Shown here: positions 59,579 to 64,000 of the stretch, piece after piece | How positions within the stretch are numbered: position 1 is the first letter of the stretch | Layout of the letters: each line of letters begins with the position of its first letter | Origin: Streptococcus sp. DD12 | GTDB lineage: Bacteria > Bacillota > Bacilli > Lactobacillales > Streptococcaceae | DNA: 64,000 bases | Assembly (NCBI RefSeq): GCF_001578885.1 | Contig: NZ_KQ969495.1 | Span: forward strand, 789,123 to 853,122 | Reading direction: 5' to 3' | The notes under the pieces: model-generated | What the model saw: only the letters and a program-made list of their open reading frames with translations | Databases searched by the model: none | What the model was told of the DNA's origin: nothing | Made by a program: the position numbers and the translations under genes

Positions 59579-60124
59579 CTAGATGCCAACCGTCCACCAA
59601 GTCTGGATGAGTTGGGTAAAAGGCCAAAAACCTTTAACCAAAAAGGTAACCATTGGCGAACCTGTCAAAAGCCCCTGCACACCCGCCTGGGTGATGGTTG
59701 CTAAAATGTTAAAAAACATACTCAGACTCACCAAGGTTACGAGCAAGGACAAGCCTGCCGCCACCCAGCGACTCCAGGCGAAAGCCCAACGATCTAGCTT
59801 GGCAAAATGCACCAGAATGCCCAAAAAACGACAGAGCAGATAGACAGCCAAGTAGATTGTAAAGAAGGCTACCCCATTGTAAAAAACACCATCTAACTGA
59901 AGCAAATCAATCTGAGTAAAAAATGACTGCACCGACTCCTGGGTCGGGTTAGAATAGGGCACCCAAAGTGAGATAGCCTGTGCCAGAGGCCGATAGTTAA
60001 AGTAAGCCACCAGCACACTTAACAGACTGGCTAGACTGTAGTAAGCCTGCAAGAGCAACCCCCGGTTATAGCCGATATAACATTGCCAGGCACAGATGAC
60101 CAGCAAAAGTGCAGATAATATCAT
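59579..60124 (-). CDS. CvpA family membrane protein
   Basis: 181 residues, four to five membrane segments (about 1-18, 25-45, 78-100, 112-140). The N terminus LLLVICAWQCYIGYNRGLLL is typical of CvpA. E. coli CvpA is needed for colicin V production and for envelope stress tolerance; the role in cocci is unclear. It is coupled to zapA by a 4-base overlap. Confidence 0.88.
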   Translation of the reverse strand: MILSALLLVICAWQCYIGYNRGLLLQAYYSLASLLSVLVAYFNYRPLAQAISLWVPYSNPTQESVQSFFTQIDLLQLDGVFYNGVAFFTIYLAVYLLCRFLGILVHFAKLDRWAFAWSRWVAAGLSLLVTLVSLSMFFNILATITQAGVQGLLTGSPMVTFLVKGFWPFTQLIQTWWTVGI

Positions 60125-60378
60125 GCTTTGTCCTCTTCGGCCTCAGGGTGTTCTTTTTCATCCCAGGCCATTTCGCGTTCTAGCTGTTTGGAGAGGGTAT
60201 TGATAGCCATCAAGATAGCCACCGTCTCATCGTCTGCCTTGGGCAATTTCTCTTTAATGGTGTCATATTTTTCATGGGCCAAGCGTTCAACTTCTTCCAT
60301 AAAAAGGTTGTCTTTATCCGTTGTCAAGGTTAATTGTTTTTCCCCGAAGGTAAATTTGTATCGATTTTTACTTGTCAT
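60121..60378 (-). CDS. zapA: Cell division protein ZapA
   Basis: 85 residues. YKFTFGEKQLTLTTDKDN and VERLAHEKYDTIKEKLP at the N terminus, then a helix with AILMAINTLSKQLERE, match the small ZapA family that bundles FtsZ. It starts the zapA-cvpA pair ahead of mutS2, a conserved streptococcal order. Confidence 0.85.
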   Translation of the reverse strand: MTSKNRYKFTFGEKQLTLTTDKDNLFMEEVERLAHEKYDTIKEKLPKADDETVAILMAINTLSKQLEREMAWDEKEHPEAEEDKA

Positions 60379-60450
60379 AAGGTCACCTCACCTTCTATTA
60401 TAGCGAAAATCTCCTTTTAGGACAAACTTGGACCTCAGAATGGTCTCGGT

Positions 60451-60479
60451 TTGAGTTTGATCATTATTTATAGTAAAAT
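60451..60479 (+). promoter_or_regulatory. Promoter of rnhC, leaderless message
   Basis: TTGAGT (60451-60456) and TAAAAT (60474-60479) with a 17-base spacer. GAAGATT then separates it from the ATG at 60487, so the first transcribed base is at or next to the start codon. Confidence 0.65.
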
Positions 60480-60486
60480 GAAGATT

Positions 60487-61389
60487 ATGACAACTGTTGT
60501 ACTAAAAGCTGACCCCACACTGGAGGCACGCTTAATCGAAGATTTCAAAGCCTTTCAAGTTCCGGCAAAACAAGCCTATATCCGTTTCATGGCAAAACCT
60601 CAAGGAGCAACCCTATCTATCTATAGTTCCGGCAAGGTGGTTTTCCAAGGTTCCAAAGCCCAAAGTCTGGCTGCGGCCTATGGTTTCCAGCCTGAAAGCT
60701 CTCAGCAGGCTATCGACCAGAACCAGCCCTACATCGGGACAGATGAAGTGGGCAATGGCTCCTATTTTGGTGGATTAGCGGTCGTGGCTAGCTATGTCAC
60801 ACCTGCTGACCATGCCTTTCTACGAGAGCTGGGGGTGGACGATTCTAAAAAACTCACCGATAGCCGTATTCGTGAGATTGCGCCTCAACTCATGGCAAAA
60901 ATCCCTAACCAGCCCTTACTGCTGACACCAGAGCGCTACAACTCCGTCGTCGGCCAAGGAAAACCCTACAATGCCGTGTCAGTCAAGGTAGCCTTGCACA
61001 ACCAAGCCATCTACCTGCTCCTAGAAAAAGGACTGCAACCTCAGGCCATTGTCATCGATGCCTTTACCAGCGTCAAAAATTACCAGCGCTACCTCAAACA
61101 AGAAAAAAATCATTTCCCCCAAGAAGTGCACTTAGAGGAAAAAGCTGAAGGCAAGTACCTAGCCGTCGCTGTGTCGTCCATCATTGCACGCTACCTCTTT
61201 TTGGATAATCTTGACAAGCTCTCTGCCCAAGTAGGGATGTCCTTGCCAAGTGGCGCATCCGCTCAATCCGACCAGGTGGCTAGCCAATTGCTCCAGCAAG
61301 GTGGTCTGCAAGTTCTCAATCAAACCGCCAAACTACATTTTGCCAACACCCAAAAGGCCCAAGCCCTTGCAGGCAAGGCCCAGTCATAA
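60487..61389 (+). CDS. rnhC: Ribonuclease HIII
   Basis: 300 residues from the ATG at 60487. The N-terminal TBP-like substrate-binding domain (about 1-75) distinguishes HIII from HII. The catalytic domain starts at [14 protein letters not shown] (Asp and Glu), with VDDSKKLTD and [11 protein letters not shown] holding further acidic residues. It removes RNA from RNA-DNA hybrids. It is divergent from zapA and followed by lepB after 9 bases. Confidence 0.95.
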   Translation: MTTVVLKADPTLEARLIEDFKAFQVPAKQAYIRFMAKPQGATLSIYSSGKVVFQGSKAQSLAAAYGFQPESSQQAIDQNQPYIGTDEVGNGSYFGGLAVVASYVTPADHAFLRELGVDDSKKLTDSRIREIAPQLMAKIPNQPLLLTPERYNSVVGQGKPYNAVSVKVALHNQAIYLLLEKGLQPQAIVIDAFTSVKNYQRYLKQEKNHFPQEVHLEEKAEGKYLAVAVSSIIARYLFLDNLDKLSAQVGMSLPSGASAQSDQVASQLLQQGGLQVLNQTAKLHFANTQKAQALAGKAQS

Positions 61390-61398
61390 AGGAGTTTT

Positions 61399-62031
61399 AT
61401 GCTTAAATTTTTACGAGAATGGGGCGTTTTTTTCCTCATTATTATCTTATGTACTCTCTCTCGGATTTTCATCTGGTTCCCGGTTACAGTTGATGGGCAC
61501 TCCATGGACCCGACCTTGGCCAGTGGCCAGCAACTCTTTGTGGTAAAAACCGCAAAGATTCAACGCTTTGACATTGTTGTCGCCAATGAAAAAGAAAACG
61601 GTCAAGTCAAACAAATCGTTAAGCGGGTCATCGGCATGCCAGGGGATACCATCACCTACCAAAATGACATCCTTTACGTCAATGGCAAAAAGACCAAGGA
61701 ACCTTATCTGAACGCCTACATCAAGGCCTTCAAAAAGGATAAGCTACAAAGCACCTATACTTACAACGCAGATTTCCAGACACGGGCCACTAATTCCGAA
61801 AGTTTCACCACTTCTGTCACAGCTTCCGGAGAACCCGACTCGTCTAACTTTACCATCACGGTTCCCAAAGGCCAATACTTGCTCTTAGGAGACAACCGTA
61901 TCGTCTCAAAAGACAGCCGTGAAGTCGGTACCTTTAAACGCAGTGCCATCGTTGGCGAAGCCAAATTCCGCTTTTGGCCTATCTGGCCTTTTGAAGTAGG
62001 GCCACTATCTGCCTTGAGCTTTTCACTCTAA
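61399..62031 (+). CDS. lepB: Signal peptidase I
   Basis: 210 residues with AAAGGAG upstream. An N-terminal helix (about 9-27) anchors it; the Ser35/Lys75 dyad is in DGHSMDPTL and VKRVIGMPGD; GDNRIVSKDSREVG is box E, with Ile-Val where Arg or Asn-Ser is more usual. It cleaves signal peptides on the outer face. Confidence 0.95.
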   Translation: MLKFLREWGVFFLIIILCTLSRIFIWFPVTVDGHSMDPTLASGQQLFVVKTAKIQRFDIVVANEKENGQVKQIVKRVIGMPGDTITYQNDILYVNGKKTKEPYLNAYIKAFKKDKLQSTYTYNADFQTRATNSESFTTSVTASGEPDSSNFTITVPKGQYLLLGDNRIVSKDSREVGTFKRSAIVGEAKFRFWPIWPFEVGPLSALSFSL

Positions 62032-62044
62032 CCTAACCAGACAC

Positions 62045-62075
62045 AAGGCTGAAGCATTCGCTCTCAGCCTTTCCT
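62045..62075 (+). terminator. Weak terminator or attenuator between lepB and recD2
   Basis: AAGGCTGA and GC pair with GC and TCAGCCTT, followed by TTCCTT. The poor T-run suggests partial termination. Confidence 0.55.
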
Positions 62076-62088
62076 TATGGGGACCATT

Positions 62089-64000
62089 ATGGAAGAAAAA
62101 TACATTTCCGGTACCGTCGACCGGATTATCTATGAAAATGAACAGAATTACTACAAGGTTTTGTCTGTCTTTATCGAAGATACCGACGCTGACTACGAGG
62201 ACAGTGACATCACCTTAACAGGCAACTTTGCCCAAATCATGGAAGGGGATAGCTACACGTTTTGGGGCAAGCTCACTCAGCACCCCAAATACGGGCAACA
62301 ATGGCAGGTGTCCCGATACGAAAAGGTAAAACCCTCCGCATCCGGATTGGTGTCTTACCTCTCTAGTTACCGCTTTAAGGGGATCGGTAAAAAATTGGCG
62401 CAACAAATTGTCGACCTCTATGGAGACGAGGCTATTGATGCCATCCTAGAGTCACCAGAGCGTCTAGAAGAAATTTCGGGTCTGCGCCCAAATGTGCGCC
62501 AAAGCCTTCTGGCAAGCCTCAAGGAAAACCATGGCAATGCCCAAATTTTAGCTCAGCTAGCCGATTTGGGCCTGTCCAACCAATTAGCTAGCCGGATTTT
62601 CGAGCACTATGGTGAAAACAGCTTAGACATTCTGACGGAAAGCCCCTATCAGTTGGTAAGAGATATTGCTGGTGTGTCTTTTCAAGCTGCCGACCGGATT
62701 GCACAAGGGCAAGGCATTGATGCGCAGTCAGCCAGTCGCTATCAGGCAGGCTTACTCTATAGCCTGGAACGTCATGCTCAGGAAACTGGCGATACCTATC
62801 TGCCAAGCGACCAGCTTTTGACGAAGACCAAAAATTTGTTAGAAAACTTGCGACCAGGCCCTATTAGCCTAGCACATCTCAACGATGAATTAGACAGCAT
62901 GTTGCTAGAAGAGCTGGTCTACCAAGCAGGGACCGACAAGATTTTCCAAGCCAGTCTCTTTCTAGCCGAAGAAGGCATCGCAAACAGTATCAAACGCCTG
63001 CAAAGTCGAAAGCTAGACCCGCCTTTTCAACCCAAAGATATCGGCCGTGAACTTCTCGCCAGAGAACTTGAAAGCGACATGACCTATTCTCCCCAACAAA
63101 AAGAAGCCATTAGCCAAGCGCTCAGCCATAAGGTTTTCCTGTTGACGGGTGGGCCAGGTACCGGAAAAACCACGGTCATCAAGGAAATCATCCGACTCTA
63201 TGAATCCCTCTACCAATTGGATTTGGCCGAAAACAACCCCATTATCCTCTGCGCGCCAACAGGAAGGGCAGCTCGGCGCATGTCCGAAGTCACAGGACTC
63301 CCTAGCGCTACCATCCACCGTCATCTAGGCTTGACACTAGAGGACCAAGAAGATGACGACCTTTCAACGGAACTAGACTGTCGTCTTCTCATCATTGATG
63401 AATTTTCCATGGTGGATACCTGGCTCGCCAATCAACTCTTTCGTGCTTTGCCAATCACCTGCCAAGTCATCATTGTCGGAGACAGTGACCAGCTCCCATC
63501 CGTCGGCCCCGGCCAAGTCCTATCCGACCTCCTGCAAGTACCCAACCTCCCTCAGGTCCGTCTAGAAAGCATTTTTCGACAGGCAGATGATTCGACCATT
63601 ATCCCTCTAGCCAATGCGATTCGTCAGGGGATTATCCCAGACGATTTGACGCAGGTCAAAGGTGACCGTTCCTATTTCGAGGTAAATGACAGCCAGATGG
63701 CCGCCACCATCGGAGGGATCGTTACTTTAGCCATCAAGAAAGGCTTTCAAAGCACAGACATCCAAATTTTAGCCCCTATGTATCGCGGTCCTGCCGGTAT
63801 TGACGCTCTTAACCAGCATATGCAAGCGCTCTTAAACCCCAAGGACAAGCAAGACGAGTTCGCCTACAAAGATTGTATTTATCGTACAGGCGACAGGGTG
63901 ATTCACCTCATTAACGACGCCGAAAACGATGTCTTTAACGGTGATTTGGGACGGATTATCGACCTCATCCCAGCCAAAGCGAGCGATTCAAAACAAGATG
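62089..64000 (+). CDS. recD2: RecD2-type 5'-3' DNA helicase (3' end outside window)
   Basis: 637 codons are visible, with no stop. The N-terminal OB-like part (1-95) and helix-hairpin-helix repeats (about 95-230, FKGIGKKLAQQIVDLYGD) mark RecD2, which is independent of RecBC. Walker A GGPGTGKT is at 354-361, followed by LCAPTGRAARRMSE (motif Ia) and LLIIDEFSMVDTWL (motif II). It unwinds DNA and supports resistance to DNA damage in other bacteria. The rest of the helicase domains lie beyond base 64000. Confidence 0.95.
   Translation, partial: MEEKYISGTVDRIIYENEQNYYKVLSVFIEDTDADYEDSDITLTGNFAQIMEGDSYTFWGKLTQHPKYGQQWQVSRYEKVKPSASGLVSYLSSYRFKGIGKKLAQQIVDLYGDEAIDAILESPERLEEISGLRPNVRQSLLASLKENHGNAQILAQLADLGLSNQLASRIFEHYGENSLDILTESPYQLVRDIAGVSFQAADRIAQGQGIDAQSASRYQAGLLYSLERHAQETGDTYLPSDQLLTKTKNLLENLRPGPISLAHLNDELDSMLLEELVYQAGTDKIFQASLFLAEEGIANSIKRLQSRKLDPPFQPKDIGRELLARELESDMTYSPQQKEAISQALSHKVFLLTGGPGTGKTTVIKEIIRLYESLYQLDLAENNPIILCAPTGRAARRMSEVTGLPSATIHRHLGLTLEDQEDDDLSTELDCRLLIIDEFSMVDTWLANQLFRALPITCQVIIVGDSDQLPSVGPGQVLSDLLQVPNLPQVRLESIFRQADDSTIIPLANAIRQGIIPDDLTQVKGDRSYFEVNDSQMAATIGGIVTLAIKKGFQSTDIQILAPMYRGPAGIDALNQHMQALLNPKDKQDEFAYKDCIYRTGDRVIHLINDAENDVFNGDLGRIIDLIPAKASDSKQD

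Noticed and set aside
62045-62075. Strong terminator separating lepB and recD2
   Set aside because: Downgraded to weak because the T-run is interrupted (TTCCTT).

Overview
The window reads as a chromosomal segment of a low-to-moderate G+C member of the Streptococcaceae, most likely a Streptococcus. The evidence is gene order and gene families: upp, clpP, ylbF/ylbG, livJHMGF and a CBS-ACT gene in a row; recD2, lepB, rnhC, zapA, cvpA and mutS2 in a row; murI, rdgB, a phosphodiesterase, a CBS protein, a XerD-like protein, scpA, scpB and rluB in a row; a ClpL chaperone; and a GH68 fructosyltransferase with a streptococcal signal peptide and a C-terminal membrane anchor. I cannot name the species.

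Layout. 1-1.4 kb: 3' part of a surface protein with an internal LPETG signal and a MucBP domain. 1.5-10.3 kb: a complete histidine operon on the minus strand (hisC, hisZ, hisG, hisD, a SerB-like phosphatase, hisB, hisH, hisA, hisF, hisI, hisE, then a VOC-fold gene) under a T-box leader. 10.4-16.4 kb: PspC, a gene-poor stretch, clpL, ilvD, trmL with a terminator-containing leader. 16.6-19.8 kb: an AT-rich DpnII-type (GATC) restriction-modification island with two methylases and two nuclease genes, one broken by a stop codon. 19.9-28.3 kb: CBS-ACT protein, branched-chain amino acid ABC transporter, ylbG/ylbF, clpP, upp, a cysteine hydrolase. 28.7-31.2 kb: a small TetR regulon (flavin oxidoreductase, TetR, nitroreductase). 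31.3-36.1 kb: a fructosyltransferase and a KimA-type potassium importer, both frameshifted. 36.1-42.1 kb: yidD to yneF housekeeping run. 42.2-50 kb: nuclease, mutY, thioesterase, two glutathionyl-hydroquinone-reductase-like proteins, GNAT, orphan binding protein, pepV. 50.2-54.5 kb: metE and a metF fusion under two MET boxes. 54.6-64 kb: Cna-B adhesin, mutS2, cvpA, zapA, rnhC, lepB, and 5' part of recD2.

Three patterns cut across the annotation. First, hisF, the fructosyltransferase and kimA each lack exactly one A in an A-run, and adding it restores a normal family protein. Either the assembly undercalls homopolymers or these are real slippage events. Second, at least five genes (dpnM, ylbF, mutY, mutS2, rnhC) have a -10 box ending 6-7 bases before the start codon and no Shine-Dalgarno, so they look leaderless. 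Third, many regulators can be placed from their sites: T-box, CodY, CtsR, CcpA (cre), MtaR/MetR-type MET boxes and a paired palindrome for the local TetR protein.

No tRNA, rRNA, CRISPR array, prophage or insertion sequence was seen.
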